64,000 nt of DNA, from positions 25,548 through 89,547 of the forward strand of contig NZ_VTQV01000012.1 in the NCBI RefSeq assembly GCF_008764245.1, in the 5' to 3' direction. The notes under the pieces are model-generated. The model was given only the letters and a program-made list of their open reading frames with translations. It made no database searches and had not been told where the DNA came from. The position numbers were made by a program, and so were the translations under genes. This DNA comes from Bacillus subtilis. GTDB lineage: Bacteria; Bacillota; Bacilli; Bacillales; Bacillaceae_C. This document shows positions 54,763-64,000 of the stretch, one piece after another (position 1 is the first letter of the stretch; the number at the start of each line of letters is the position of its first letter).

Positions 54763-56679
54763 TTATTCATTTAAAGATTTAAGAAGCAATTTCTTTAATA
54801 ATGGAAAGAGTAGTTCCGGCAAAGTTTCGATTGAAGGTGAAATTAAACTGTAAGCCCCATAAATATTTTGGAAAACCTTACGTTGTTCGTCCCCCACTCC
54901 ATTTACAGATAAATAGATATTGATCACTTCGATTCCCTTTTTTCGAGCATCTATCACGGCCATATGAGTGTCAATAATCCCATTTTGGTCATATCCGAAA
55001 GCAGCTGGTTCCCCATCAGAAAATACGATTAGAAATTTTTGTTTTTCGCCTCTACTTAATAATCTTTCGGTCATTACTCGAATGGCAAACCCATCGCGGT
55101 TATCTTCCTCCGCTTTCAATTGCATAATTTCGGGGCCTGTTTTCCTCTTTAGTGAATTTGAAAAAGTGATAGGCTGAGAAAAATAATTGGGTTGCCTTTC
55201 TTGAGTCGCATCATTGGCATTTTCCCAAAAGCCTGTTATTTCATGAGGTACACGAACCGATTTTAAAGCCTCATGAAATAAAGTAATGCCTTTCTTCGTC
55301 TCCTCCATTTTATCTTGCATAGAAGCAGAACAATCCACTAGCAAACTAAAAACGGCATCGATCTTAGTCGATTTTTCCGTCTTTTTATAAAACAGTCTTT
55401 TTTGGTCATCTGTGAAAAAGTCTATTACATTTTTGTTCAGACGACCTATTTGTAATCGGGTACGTGGAAGCTGTTTTTTATGTTCAAGAGTCATATCAAT
55501 TGTCCGTTTTAACTTTTTTTGATACAAAGTCATCGACCCTTTATAAAGTTGATATTGACTAATTTCTTCATTTTTTGGCAAGGAAGGCGAAAGAAAAATG
55601 GCCTCTGCATACCGATTTTCCAATCCATATGGAGCATGAACAGGATCACCCCCATCATTTTTCCTTCCCAAATCTTCCATATCGGAATAATCCTTATATT
55701 GACTCTTCCCTGCTTTTCCTTTTACAATCGCTAGCGCTTGATCACCAGCTTCTCCTTCCCTTGCTTCATTTGTAAAGATGTCTGTTTGTGTACCTTGATC
55801 AAGATCAAATTGTAAAAAGTTTTTCCCAGGTTCACTTGTTTCACGATGCCAGGTTTTCATTTCTTCCTTAAAAAACTCCTCATCTCCTGCCGCTTTCTCT
55901 TCCGATTGATCATCATTGATGAGCTTATCCTTTCTTAATAAATCTCGATAATTTATAGGTTGCTCCTGCGTTTCACTATTATGAAGGTGAAAATAATCAT
56001 TTAATAAATCCCGTTTTACAAAATCTTCTAATAGCGTCACAATTTGCATACAGTTTTTAGCGACATCATTCGTTGAACGAGCATCGAACAAGTATTCTAA
56101 ATTTTTTCGATACGGAGATAAAACTGGATTGATATCAGCATGGATTCCCGGTATTTCGAAAAGCGGTGTTTGCGTATTCCATACAAGATAAGCAAGATTA
56201 AAAAGGGCATCAGTAAATAAACTTCTTTCCATATTTACTTTCCACTGATTCTGAAAAAAACCTAAATAAACTTTCCTACGATTAGTAAATTCCCTTCTCA
56301 TTCCTGGCCTTTTTCTTTTGCAAATTTCTTCTAATCTTAAATCCTCTGCAAGTGCAAATAATTGCTTCGCAAAACGAGGAAGCTTTGTGGATTGCGACCA
56401 ATCTATAAATTTATGGACTACTTTTTGGTCTGTAAAATAGTAATTCCCCAATGCTCGTAAATAAACATCACTCTTCATCCCGGAAATCATATAAATTTCT
56501 GAACGATGATTCCAGAAATGACTGGCATATATTTTTTTGTCCGCGGTATCTAAATACGAATGAACACGTAGTTCAACCTCATATTCTGAATCTTTTACAA
56601 GTGTTTTGGCAAGATCGGACAATTCCATCACGAGTAGTGAATCAATTTTTTCATCATTAAAATCGATGAAACGATACAT
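54763..56679 (-). CDS. yojO: VWA-domain protein (YojO/NorD-like)
   Basis: 638 residues, same length as B. subtilis YojO. The C-terminal ~200 residues form a von Willebrand A domain with MIDAS VDCSASMQDKM near 465 and later VFSDGEPAAFGYD. The N-terminal part is an all-helical region with a charged linker. VWA proteins of this type are partners of MoxR ATPases (as in NorQ/NorD). The start at 56679 has AAGGGAGTG upstream. It lies 40 bp after yojN. Target protein is unknown. Confidence 0.92.
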   Translation of the reverse strand: MYRFIDFNDEKIDSLLVMELSDLAKTLVKDSEYEVELRVHSYLDTADKKIYASHFWNHRSEIYMISGMKSDVYLRALGNYYFTDQKVVHKFIDWSQSTKLPRFAKQLFALAEDLRLEEICKRKRPGMRREFTNRRKVYLGFFQNQWKVNMERSLFTDALFNLAYLVWNTQTPLFEIPGIHADINPVLSPYRKNLEYLFDARSTNDVAKNCMQIVTLLEDFVKRDLLNDYFHLHNSETQEQPINYRDLLRKDKLINDDQSEEKAAGDEEFFKEEMKTWHRETSEPGKNFLQFDLDQGTQTDIFTNEAREGEAGDQALAIVKGKAGKSQYKDYSDMEDLGRKNDGGDPVHAPYGLENRYAEAIFLSPSLPKNEEISQYQLYKGSMTLYQKKLKRTIDMTLEHKKQLPRTRLQIGRLNKNVIDFFTDDQKRLFYKKTEKSTKIDAVFSLLVDCSASMQDKMEETKKGITLFHEALKSVRVPHEITGFWENANDATQERQPNYFSQPITFSNSLKRKTGPEIMQLKAEEDNRDGFAIRVMTERLLSRGEKQKFLIVFSDGEPAAFGYDQNGIIDTHMAVIDARKKGIEVINIYLSVNGVGDEQRKVFQNIYGAYSLISPSIETLPELLFPLLKKLLLKSLNE

Positions 56680-56718
56680 TCTTTTCACTCCCTTATAGAA
56701 TGAGCACAAGCGCTGTAG

Positions 56719-57600
56719 CTAGACTTCGAATAACGTAGACGCAATATTCATGATGGCAGCTTTTTCTCTTTCTTCTTCAAACTTATCGGCGATTCCACGT
56801 TGAATCGCTCTTAATGGTGGTAAATAGGCTGATAAGTCACAGGTATCTATCAAAGCTCGAATCGAAGCTGCCTCTTCCGGTACTTGTCCATTACGCACCT
56901 GTGTGATTAAATCCTCAGATAATAATACATACTTATCTATTAACGCTTCGTCCTTTAAAATACTTTCTGTCTTTAGAACCGTTTTTAAAATATCCCCTTG
57001 AATATAGGGAACATCAAGAACAACAAATCTATTTTTTAACGCCTCATTTAAAGGAACCGTTCCAATATACCCTTCATTAATAGCCGCGATCACGCCAAAG
57101 CCATTTTCGGCATGAATCGTTTCCCCAGTAAATGGGTTAAAAACAGATCGACGATAATCTAGAATGCTGTTTAAAATCGGTAATGTTTCCGGCTTTGCCA
57201 TATTGATTTCATCGACATACAATAGATGGCCATTTTTCATCGCTTTAACGACTGGACCAGGAACAAATTCTATGATCTGTTTTCCATCTTTTTCATTAAT
57301 CGTTTTAAAACCTAAAAATGCTTCAGCGTCCAAATCTACAGAACAATTAATACTGTGCATGGGTTGCTTGAAGATTTGTGATAAATTTTCCGCCAACTTC
57401 GTTTTGCCAGACCCTGTAGGTCCTTTAAGCAAAAGATTTTTCCCTAATGCCAAAGAGATGACGGCATCCGATAATAATTCATCATCCTCCGATAAAAATT
57501 GGGTTATCTGATATTGATCTATGTTCGTTTGCTGCGAAAACTTCTCATGTCGCTCCTTAATGACTCGCTCTATTGCCTGTGGTAAATATAATGTATTCAT
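56719..57600 (-). CDS. yojN: MoxR-type AAA+ ATPase (YojN-like)
   Basis: AAA+ ATPase, 293 residues, like B. subtilis YojN and NorQ. Walker [14 protein letters not shown] near residue 57, Walker [21 protein letters not shown] near 130 (here noted as [10 protein letters not shown]). Sensor and arginine-finger regions follow with [15 protein letters not shown]. Partner of the VWA protein downstream. The start ATG follows GAGAGG. Located beside odhAB as in B. subtilis, but separated here by the rok-like and sda genes. Confidence 0.92.
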   Translation of the reverse strand: MNTLYLPQAIERVIKERHEKFSQQTNIDQYQITQFLSEDDELLSDAVISLALGKNLLLKGPTGSGKTKLAENLSQIFKQPMHSINCSVDLDAEAFLGFKTINEKDGKQIIEFVPGPVVKAMKNGHLLYVDEINMAKPETLPILNSILDYRRSVFNPFTGETIHAENGFGVIAAINEGYIGTVPLNEALKNRFVVLDVPYIQGDILKTVLKTESILKDEALIDKYVLLSEDLITQVRNGQVPEEAASIRALIDTCDLSAYLPPLRAIQRGIADKFEEEREKAAIMNIASTLFEV

Positions 57601-57700
57601 GCATGATGTCCTCTCTAAAATAATAAAAACTCACATCTATTTATTTTAACAAAAATAAATAAGACTTGCTCATAAGCAAGCCTAAGTAAATATGAAGTTT

Positions 57701-58183
57701 TTACTGATTCGAGTATTTCTGTTGTCCCTGATCATATACATAAAGGCCTCTTCCTACCTTGATAATATGGTAATCTGATTCACGGATTGTATTCATAAAT
57801 GTTGTCATATTCGCGATATGTGAACCAGCAGCAGCCTCAATTTTATCTTTTAAATCTTTTCCACGTACAGGGGAGTCTGCTTCCTTTAATATATCAATCG
57901 CAATTTCCCTTAATTTAGTTGTTTTACTTCTTCTTGAAGGTCGCCCTTTTCTTTTCCTTGGTATAGGGACCGAAGTACTTTTAACATCATCCGGTTGGTT
58001 TCCTGTTGGATTACTTTTTTCATGTTGTTCATTGTCTATCTGCTCCGTTGTATCCTGTTCATCTAATTCTCTTAACCGTTTAAAAATAAAACTTCTCTCT
58101 TTGTGTATATCTTCTAATATCTTTTTCTCCATATTGTCCATTTGCTCTAGTCTAGTTTTTAATGCGTTCCTTTCATCAAACAA
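57701..58183 (-). CDS. rok: Rok-like DNA-binding repressor
   Basis: 160-residue protein related to B. subtilis Rok, the repressor of comK and silencer of AT-rich foreign DNA. An N-terminal coiled-coil dimerisation helix (MFDERNALKTRLEQMD, to about residue 42) leads to a polar linker. The basic patch KRKGRPSRR at 77-85 contains a GRP core like an AT-hook. A C-terminal winged-helix-like domain (about 88-150) has NMTTFMNTIR. It is about 30 residues shorter than B. subtilis Rok, mainly in the linker. TTG start with GGAGGG upstream. Short Rok homologues on plasmids are an alternative affiliation. Confidence 0.82.
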   Translation of the reverse strand: MFDERNALKTRLEQMDNMEKKILEDIHKERSFIFKRLRELDEQDTTEQIDNEQHEKSNPTGNQPDDVKSTSVPIPRKRKGRPSRRSKTTKLREIAIDILKEADSPVRGKDLKDKIEAAAGSHIANMTTFMNTIRESDYHIIKVGRGLYVYDQGQQKYSNQ

Positions 58184-58526
58184 TATTATTCCCTCCTAGT
58201 CCCCGTGCCAATTATTATGTTTTACTCTCTATCTTAGATTATGGGCAAAATTGATAAGAAAGGCAAGATGATTTAGAAAATTATCTATCATGAAAAAAGT
58301 CGTGTGTTTCAATTTAAAATCAGGATATGCCTGATTACATCATACCCATCCATTTTTTCGATTAATGGCGTTAATTTTTTGAAGATACGTCTCACACATC
58401 CATTATATAAAGCGCTTCATTAATTTCGAAACAAATTAAGCAAACCCCTTTCCTTTTCGTTCTAAAAAAGGTAAAATAAGTTATGACAATTGAATAATCC
58501 AATTTCACGAGGAGGTTTTACTAGCA
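58184..58526. other. intergenic region between rok-like and sda genes
   Basis: No gene seen. An ATCAGG / CCTGAT short palindrome lies near 58318-58335. The GGAGG of sda is at 58511-58515. No DnaA box matching TTATCCACA is evident. Confidence 0.45.
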
Positions 58527-58649
58527 ATGAAAATTATGAGTAATGAACTGCTGGTCGCTGCCTATCGAGATGCAAAGAAAAATAACCATGAGAGTGAATG
58601 GATTAGGTTACTGAAGTCAGAAATTAAAAAACGTGGATTAAAAACTTAA
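58527..58649 (+). CDS. sda: Sda-like sporulation kinase inhibitor
   Basis: 40-residue protein. MSNELLVAAYRDAKKN followed by WIRLLKSEIKKRGL matches the helical hairpin of Sda. Sda binds histidine kinase KinA and blocks sporulation when DNA replication is perturbed. B. subtilis Sda has 52 residues; the unstructured C-terminal tail is absent here. GGAGG lies 11 bases before the ATG. A terminator follows at 58685. It lies on the strand opposite its neighbours. Confidence 0.82.
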   Translation: MKIMSNELLVAAYRDAKKNNHESEWIRLLKSEIKKRGLKT

Positions 58650-58684
58650 CTTATATATATAACCATATATCTATAAATATAGTA

Positions 58685-58714
58685 GCGTGCCAATTCTATT
58701 TGGCACGCCTTTTA
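58685..58714 (+). terminator. terminator of sda
   Basis: GCGTGCCA / TGGCACGC stem with eight-base loop, followed by CTTTT, about 35 bp past the sda stop. Confidence 0.85.
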
Positions 58715-58738
58715 ATTTGGACAATGAGTAGTTGTACA

Positions 58739-58770
58739 CAAAGGGCCGACAAAATGTCGGCCCTTTGCTA
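58739..58770 (-). terminator. terminator of odhAB
   Basis: AAAGGGCCGAC / GTCGGCCCTTT perfect stem with a short loop, 12 bp downstream of the odhB stop. The T run is short. Confidence 0.75.
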
Positions 58771-58781
58771 AATACGTATCA

Positions 58782-60023
58782 TTACCCTTCCAGAAGAAGA
58801 TCTTCAGGATTTTCTAACAGTTTTTTGATGGTTACGAGGAAACCTACAGCTTCTTTTCCATCAATGACTCTATGATCATAAGACAAGGCTACATACATCA
58901 TTGGTCGATTTTCCATGCGTTCAGCATCAATTGCAACCGGTCGTGTTTGAATGGTATGCATTCCCAAAATCCCTACTTGTGTACCATTTAAAATAGGAGT
59001 TGATAAAAGGGAACCAAACACCCCACCATTTGTAATTGTAAATGTTCCACCAGATAAATCACTTAGGGTTAATTTATTATCTCTTGCCTTATTCGCAACA
59101 GCTAAAATATCTGCCTCGATTTCAGCAAAATTTTTACGATCACAATCACGGATGACAGGAACAACTAATCCTTCATCAGTTGAAACAGCAACACCAATAT
59201 CATAGAAGTTTTTCATGATTAACTCATCACCATCAAGTTCAGAGTTGACAGCTGGATATTTTTTAAGAGCTGCTACAACAGCCTTTGTAAAGAAGGACAT
59301 AAATCCTAAGCGAACATCATGTTCTTTTACAAAATTATCTTTTTTACGTTTACGTAAATCCATAACGGCTGTCATATCAATTTCATTGAAGGTAGTCAGC
59401 ATCGCTGTATTTTGTTTCACTTCTAACAGACGCTTGGCAATTGTTTGCCGACGTCTAGATAGACGCACTCTTTCAACCGGCTTTTCATCTCCTGGAACAG
59501 CAGGGGATGCAGGACTTTGCGCTGGTGCAGGCGTCGCCTCTTGTTTCGGCTGATTGGAATATAACGAAACATCTTGTTTTCTAACACGTCCCATTGGATC
59601 AACAGTTGGCACTTGTGAAAGATCAATGCCTTTTTCTCTAGCTAATTTTCGAGCCGCAGGAGAAGCGATTGTTCTTTCTTTTTTCTCTTCAGTCTCTTTT
59701 TCCGTTGCAACTTCTACCGTTTGTTCTTCCTTCGGCTTTTCTTCTACCTGTTCATTTGCTGGAGCGTCATTGTTATCTGCTTTCCCTTCCCCGGCTTCGA
59801 CAATCGCAATCACTTCACCGACCTGAACGGTATCCCCTTCTGCTGCTATTAATTCCTTTACAATTCCTTCTTCTTCAGAAATGACTTCAAGATTAACCTT
59901 ATCCGTTTCAAGCTCTACAATATATTCTCCCTTATCTACATGATCGCCCGGTTGTTTCAACCATTGTGCGATTGTACCTTCCGTAATCGATTCTGCTAAT
60001 TCAGGTACTTTAATTTCATTCAC
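58782..60023 (-). CDS. odhB: 2-oxoglutarate dehydrogenase E2 (succinyltransferase)
   Basis: Dihydrolipoamide succinyltransferase, 413 residues, core of the 2-oxoglutarate dehydrogenase complex. The lipoyl domain (residues 1-77) has the lipoylation lysine in [12 protein letters not shown]. An acidic/Ala-Pro linker follows, then the E3-binding domain ([16 protein letters not shown] near 120) and a catalytic domain ending [15 protein letters not shown]. The start is a GTG with GGAGGATTT upstream, 46 bp after odhA. Matches B. subtilis OdhB (417). Confidence 0.96.
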   Translation of the reverse strand: MNEIKVPELAESITEGTIAQWLKQPGDHVDKGEYIVELETDKVNLEVISEEEGIVKELIAAEGDTVQVGEVIAIVEAGEGKADNNDAPANEQVEEKPKEEQTVEVATEKETEEKKERTIASPAARKLAREKGIDLSQVPTVDPMGRVRKQDVSLYSNQPKQEATPAPAQSPASPAVPGDEKPVERVRLSRRRQTIAKRLLEVKQNTAMLTTFNEIDMTAVMDLRKRKKDNFVKEHDVRLGFMSFFTKAVVAALKKYPAVNSELDGDELIMKNFYDIGVAVSTDEGLVVPVIRDCDRKNFAEIEADILAVANKARDNKLTLSDLSGGTFTITNGGVFGSLLSTPILNGTQVGILGMHTIQTRPVAIDAERMENRPMMYVALSYDHRVIDGKEAVGFLVTIKKLLENPEDLLLEG

Positions 60024-60069
60024 TTTGAAATCCTCCTCTAATGGTTACCATACATTTGTGTTATATAAT

Positions 60070-62913
60070 TTATAATCTGTTTAATGCTTCTCTAATGATG
60101 CGCTTTTGTTCTTTTTTATGAACAGTCGGATCTCCTTCAGATGGGCTAGACCGTCTTCTACGACCAGTATATTTAAGCTCAACGCCAGTTGGAGCTAGCT
60201 TGCGCAAATAAGGATCAACATGTGTCCATCCACCCATATTCTTTGGTTCTTCCTGTACCCAAACAAGTTCCTTAACATTAGGATATTGGGCTAATATTTC
60301 TTTAATCCTTTCGGATGGGAACGGATATAATTCTTCTACTCTTAAAATATGAAGCCAATCTAAATTCTTCTCATTTTCCAATTGCTCGGCCAAATCAATA
60401 CTAATTTTCCCACTACAAAGAACGATTCTTTCTACAGCTTCTTTCTTTTGACCAAGCCCAGTTTGTTCAATGACGGTTTGGAAGCTTCCTTTTACGAGAT
60501 CCTGTATATCTACAGAAGCCAGTGGGTGTCGCAATAAATATTTCGGTGTCATAATCACAAGTGGTTTCACATTTTCTTTACCAAGGGAAGCTGCTTGTCT
60601 TCTAAGCAAATGGAAATATTGCGCAGCACTTGAAAGATTAGCAACCGTCCAATTGTTTTCCGCCGCACTTTGTAAAAACCTTTCCACTCTTCCGCTTGAA
60701 TGTTCAGGCCCTTGTCCTTCATATCCATGAGGAAGAAGTAAAACCAGTCCTGATTTTTGACCCCATTTTGCTCTTCCTGACGAAATAAATTGGTCAAAAT
60801 ATACCTGTGCCATATTGGCAAAATCTCCAAATTGCGCTTCCCACAGTACAAGGGTTTCTGGAGCAAAAACATTATAACCGTATTCAAAACCAACTACGCC
60901 AGCTTCTGTTAATGGACTGTTATACACGGCAAAAGAAGCTCGAGCATCAGGAATATGATGCATTGGTATTAACTCTTTTCCAGTTTTCTCATCATGTAAG
61001 ACAAGATGGCGTTGTGCAAATGTCCCTCTTTGTGTATCCTGGCCAGTAAAGCGAATTGGAGTACCATTTCTTAAAATGGTGGCAAACGCAAGGGATTCTG
61101 CATGCGCCCAATCAATTTTACCCTTACCAGAGAAAACGGCTTCTCTTCTTTTTAAAATCCTGCTTAATTTTTGGAAAACATGAAAATCCTTAGGCCAGTC
61201 TAATAGTGCATTATTGATGGTTTTCAAATCTTCTTCCGAAACTGTTGTTGGTCCATCCTGTAAAGCTGCCATAACATTTTCAGGTGGATTCATGGAGATA
61301 TCTGGTTCGTCCGTACTTTTAGCCGCACCATCATACTCCCTTTGGAGTGTTTGAAAGATTTTTTCATCGATCTTTTTCACTTCTTCTTTTGAGAGAAGCC
61401 CTTTTTCAATTAAACGTTCAGCATAAATTTCTTTTACTGTTGGATGGTTATTTACGACATTGTACATTACAGGATTTGTCACCATTGGTTCATCCGTTTC
61501 GTTATGGCCATAACGACGATAACCAATCAAATCAATGACGAAGTCTTTATGGAACTTCTGTCGATATTTATAAGCCAAAATACCCGCCGCTAATACAGCT
61601 TCTGGATCATCCGCATTCACATGAACAATTGGAATTTCAAACCCTTTTGCAATATCAGACGCATATTTTGTCGACCTTGAATCCGAACTTTCTGTTGTAA
61701 ATCCAATCATATTATTGGCAATAATGTGAATGGTTCCACCCGTATCATAGCCTTTTAGATGTCCCATATTTAATGTTTCTTGGACAATTCCTTCTCCAGC
61801 AAACGCGGCATCTCCATGAATAGAAATCGCTAAGCTACTTGACATATCTTGTTGTGGAATACCAGGTTGGCTTCGATCTTCTTGGGCAGCGCGAGTGTAA
61901 CCGTCAACAACCGGCCCCACGACTTCTAAGTGGCTAGGATTGTTCGCAAGGGTAATTCGAGTTTGGGTTGTATCACCTCGTTTTACTCTTTTATCAGCGC
62001 CAAGATGATATTTTACATCTCCTGTCCAACCATATGTAATCCCGATGGATCCTTCAGATGGGATCAAATCTTTATTCGGTGCATGCTGGAATTCAGAGAA
62101 TATTAATTTGTAAGGTTTTTCTAGGACATGGGCCAGAACATTTAGTCGTCCACGATGTGCCATTGCAATATTAATTGTTTTCGTTCCCGTTTCCACTGTA
62201 GAATTAATAATTTTATCAATTAAAGGAACGAGTGTATCTAATCCTTCAATAGAGAAACGTTTTTGACCAACAAATGTCCGATGGATAAATTTTTCAAATC
62301 CTTCTACTTCTGAAAGACGGTGGAATACTTTGATTCTTTCTTCCTTTGTAAGGGAAGGATAAAAACTCTCAGATTCAATTTGCTCTTGAAGCCAATTTTT
62401 CTCTTCTAACTCATGAACATGATGGTATTCAAAAGCAATTTTCTTTGTATATACTTTTTTCAAATGATTAATGGCCTCTAGTCCATCTCTTAAATCCGCT
62501 GGTGCATTCGGAGAAATTAAGGATGGTGGGATATTTTTTAGATCTTCTTCCGTTAAATTAAATTGAGATGGTTCAATATATCTTGCATCAATATCCCGAA
62601 GGTTTAAAGGCCTAATGTCTGCAGCTAAATGCCCATATGTACGAATATTATCAGCAAGCTTAATAGCACTAGCAATTTTACTGTACATGTCAGGGCTTTC
62701 CGGAATTTGAAAAGAAACATCAACCTGACCTTTTGTTGTTCCGCTTGCTTCTACTGCCTGGGGTGCGCCCCATTGATCAAATAATGTCTTTAGCTCAGGA
62801 TCAATACTACTGGGATCATTGACATACTCATCGTAAATTTCCATTACATAACCAAGATTCGGACCTGAAAATTTCTGCCAGGGCGACGCTTGATATGAAG
62901 AGTTTTTACTCAT
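60070..62913 (-). CDS. odhA: 2-oxoglutarate dehydrogenase E1
   Basis: Thiamine-diphosphate-dependent 2-oxoglutarate decarboxylase of the TCA cycle, 947 residues. The conserved IAMAHRGRLNVLAHV and the ThDP-binding GDAAFAGEGIVQETLNM near 365 are visible. HIIANNMIGFTT, YRRYGHNETDEP and the C-terminal transketolase pyrimidine domain with LLLPHGYEGQGPEHSS follow. Start ATG with GGAGG upstream. First gene of odhA-odhB. Length matches B. subtilis OdhA (944). Confidence 0.97.
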   Translation of the reverse strand: MSKNSSYQASPWQKFSGPNLGYVMEIYDEYVNDPSSIDPELKTLFDQWGAPQAVEASGTTKGQVDVSFQIPESPDMYSKIASAIKLADNIRTYGHLAADIRPLNLRDIDARYIEPSQFNLTEEDLKNIPPSLISPNAPADLRDGLEAINHLKKVYTKKIAFEYHHVHELEEKNWLQEQIESESFYPSLTKEERIKVFHRLSEVEGFEKFIHRTFVGQKRFSIEGLDTLVPLIDKIINSTVETGTKTINIAMAHRGRLNVLAHVLEKPYKLIFSEFQHAPNKDLIPSEGSIGITYGWTGDVKYHLGADKRVKRGDTTQTRITLANNPSHLEVVGPVVDGYTRAAQEDRSQPGIPQQDMSSSLAISIHGDAAFAGEGIVQETLNMGHLKGYDTGGTIHIIANNMIGFTTESSDSRSTKYASDIAKGFEIPIVHVNADDPEAVLAAGILAYKYRQKFHKDFVIDLIGYRRYGHNETDEPMVTNPVMYNVVNNHPTVKEIYAERLIEKGLLSKEEVKKIDEKIFQTLQREYDGAAKSTDEPDISMNPPENVMAALQDGPTTVSEEDLKTINNALLDWPKDFHVFQKLSRILKRREAVFSGKGKIDWAHAESLAFATILRNGTPIRFTGQDTQRGTFAQRHLVLHDEKTGKELIPMHHIPDARASFAVYNSPLTEAGVVGFEYGYNVFAPETLVLWEAQFGDFANMAQVYFDQFISSGRAKWGQKSGLVLLLPHGYEGQGPEHSSGRVERFLQSAAENNWTVANLSSAAQYFHLLRRQAASLGKENVKPLVIMTPKYLLRHPLASVDIQDLVKGSFQTVIEQTGLGQKKEAVERIVLCSGKISIDLAEQLENEKNLDWLHILRVEELYPFPSERIKEILAQYPNVKELVWVQEEPKNMGGWTHVDPYLRKLAPTGVELKYTGRRRRSSPSEGDPTVHKKEQKRIIREALNRL

Positions 62914-63266
62914 TTGTGATACGCCTCCACGATTGCAACCAATTTATTTTGAATAAATCATCCATTAAAAATATAAAACCCTATCATTATTTTAGCACTG
63001 TATTTGCATAATTTAAAGGAAATTTGTCTAATTTATGAAGGTTCTAAAATAGTTTGTTGATTAGGGTTTTAATAGAAAATTCAACCATATCAATCTTACT
63101 ATTATTCCATAAAAATGCAATGATTTTGTTTGGTCATTTTTTCTTTTTTTCTTGTTTACATTTATATCCAGTTTATCCGAATTTTTGTTTTCTTAAAAAG
63201 ATGGGTTCACCTGGATAAAAAGAGAAAATCAGTTAATAGTAAAATTATCATGATTGAAAGGAAAAA
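62914..63266. other. divergent promoter region odhA / MFS gene
   Basis: 353 bp of AT-rich sequence with no gene. It must hold the promoters of both flanking genes; no clear -35/-10 pair was identified with confidence. Confidence 0.5.
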
Positions 63267-63953
63267 ATGATGGTGACAAATAACAAACAAATAGAATTAA
63301 ATAGCACTAATGCGAAACCCAATAAAAAGTTAGCCATTATGGCGATTGCATCTATTCCACTAATCATGACATTAGGGAATTCAATGTTAATTCCCATCCT
63401 CCCTTTAATGGAAAAGGAACTCAATATTTCTAAATTTCAGTCTAGCTTGATCATAACGGTGTATTCTATCGTTTCCATTTTTTTAATTCCAGTTGCTGGT
63501 TTTCTTTCCGACAAATACGGACGGAAAGTAGTGATCATCCCTTCGTTGATCTTAACTGGGATTGGCGGAATTATTTGTGGTTGGGCAGCATGGCAACTCA
63601 AATCTGCCTTTACTTGGATTATTATAGGAAGAGTCTTCCAAGGAATTGGGGCATCAGGCGCTTTTCCAATTGTTTTACCTTTAGTTGGCGATATATGTAA
63701 GGAAGAAGCGGAAGCAAGTGCCTCCCTTGGAATAATTGAAACCTCCAATACTTTTGGGAAAGTACTAAGCCCGATATTAGGTTCATTGATTGCCGGGATT
63801 ATTTGGTTTATGCCTTTTTTTGCTATCCCAATCCTAAGCCTCCTTTCTTTATTATTAATTGTTTTTTTTGTAAAAAAACCTAAGGGAGATCATCATGAAC
63901 TTTCTTTTGGTCGTTTCACTAAAAATATAAAAGAGATCATTAGTGTTGCATAA
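63267..63953 (+). pseudogene. MFS transporter, truncated after first half
   Basis: 228 codons with the N-terminal half of a major facilitator drug-efflux-type transporter. Six membrane segments are visible, with motif A GFLSDKYGRKVV near residue 78 and motif C-like GIIETSNTFGKVLSPILG near 160-178. A stop follows the central loop (KEIISVA). Normal members have about 400 residues and twelve segments, so half is missing. The sequence after the stop is AT-rich and ends in a palindrome. A frameshift does not restore the frame within the window, so an insertion or deletion junction is likely. Confidence 0.65.
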
Positions 63954-63977
63954 ACAAAAAATAAATTTGTCAAGTGT

Positions 63978-64000
63978 TTCCGACTAAAATTTAGTCGGAA
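63978..64000. repeat. palindrome at window end
   Basis: Perfect palindrome TTCCGACTAAA A TTTAGTCGGAA, 25 bp after the truncated MFS stop. It may be a terminator stem, an operator or the end of an inserted element; the window ends before this can be told. Confidence 0.5.

Noticed and set aside
56700..56730. Possible third GGCGCC-type repeat fragment (CGCTGTAGCTAGAC)
   Set aside because: Only a few bases resemble the end of copy D and the arms are missing; similarity may be chance.
1..64000. CRISPR array, tRNA, rRNA or prophage region
   Set aside because: No regularly spaced direct repeats, no tRNA or rRNA signatures and no phage structural or integrase genes were seen.

Overview
The window reads as chromosomal DNA from a low-GC, endospore-forming member of the Bacillaceae. 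Gene content and protein sequences closely parallel Bacillus subtilis (MurB, ProBA, CwlJ, ExoA, YitJ/MetE, CysJI, YfiBC, YhfW, YdjO, YojNO, OdhAB, Rok, Sda). Ribosome binding sites are strong GGAGG-type, TTG and GTG starts are frequent, and regulation includes T-boxes and a SAM riboswitch. Sporulation markers (CwlJ, Sda, a 2Duf-like membrane protein) support a spore former. The species cannot be named from the sequence alone.

Layout. 1-8.1 kb: the 5' end of an MFS transporter, then a membrane-protein/ATPase cluster (RDD, divergent SpoIIM-family, DUF58, MoxR, DUF4350, DUF4129, polytopic membrane protein). 8.6-17 kb: murB; a T-box-controlled arginyl-tRNA synthetase; a mismatch glycosylase; a DDAH/arginine-deiminase-fold enzyme; a proline T-box operon proB-proA-ilvE. 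17-25.7 kb: small conserved protein, DedA, cwlJ, a GalT/HIT-like protein, SDR, exoA, a ykoQ/ykoP/ykoN-like trio, and a YdjM-type membrane protein. 25.8-30.2 kb: yitJ-metE behind a SAM riboswitch. 30.3-39.2 kb: one long minus-strand sulfate assimilation operon, cysC-cysH-sat-sumT-sirB-sirC-(DUF2292)-cysJ-cysI, with a clear promoter and a leader hairpin. 39.5-51.6 kb: rlmN, metA, a small protein, a VOC protein, the heterodimeric exporter yfiB-yfiC, msrA, yhfW-like Rieske oxidoreductase, ydjO, a DUF1657-DUF1657-2Duf mini-operon, trhO. 51.8-62.9 kb: moeA-mobB, a TPM-domain protein, yojN-yojO, rok-like, sda (40 codons), odhA-odhB. 63.3-64 kb: an MFS transporter that stops after about six membrane segments.

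How the parts work together. Sulfur metabolism dominates the centre: sulfate is activated by Sat and CysC, reduced by CysH and CysJI (siroheme made by SumT/SirB/SirC), and feeds methionine synthesis by MetA, YitJ and MetE. MsrA and TrhO are sulfur-linked neighbours. Amino-acid supply is tied to RNA switches: Arg T-box, Pro T-box and SAM-I. Two separate MoxR-ATPase/VWA-type pairs are present (4.4 kb and 56 kb).

Two families of dispersed palindromic repeats occur. One has TGTTCAAAAAG ends (8.4, 18.9, possibly 25.0 kb). The other has a GGCGCC core (50.5, 54.7 kb). No transposase, CRISPR array, rRNA or tRNA gene was seen. The least explained items are the sulfate-operon leader, the 2Duf mini-operon without spoVA genes, the MoxR/DUF58 cluster, and the repeats.
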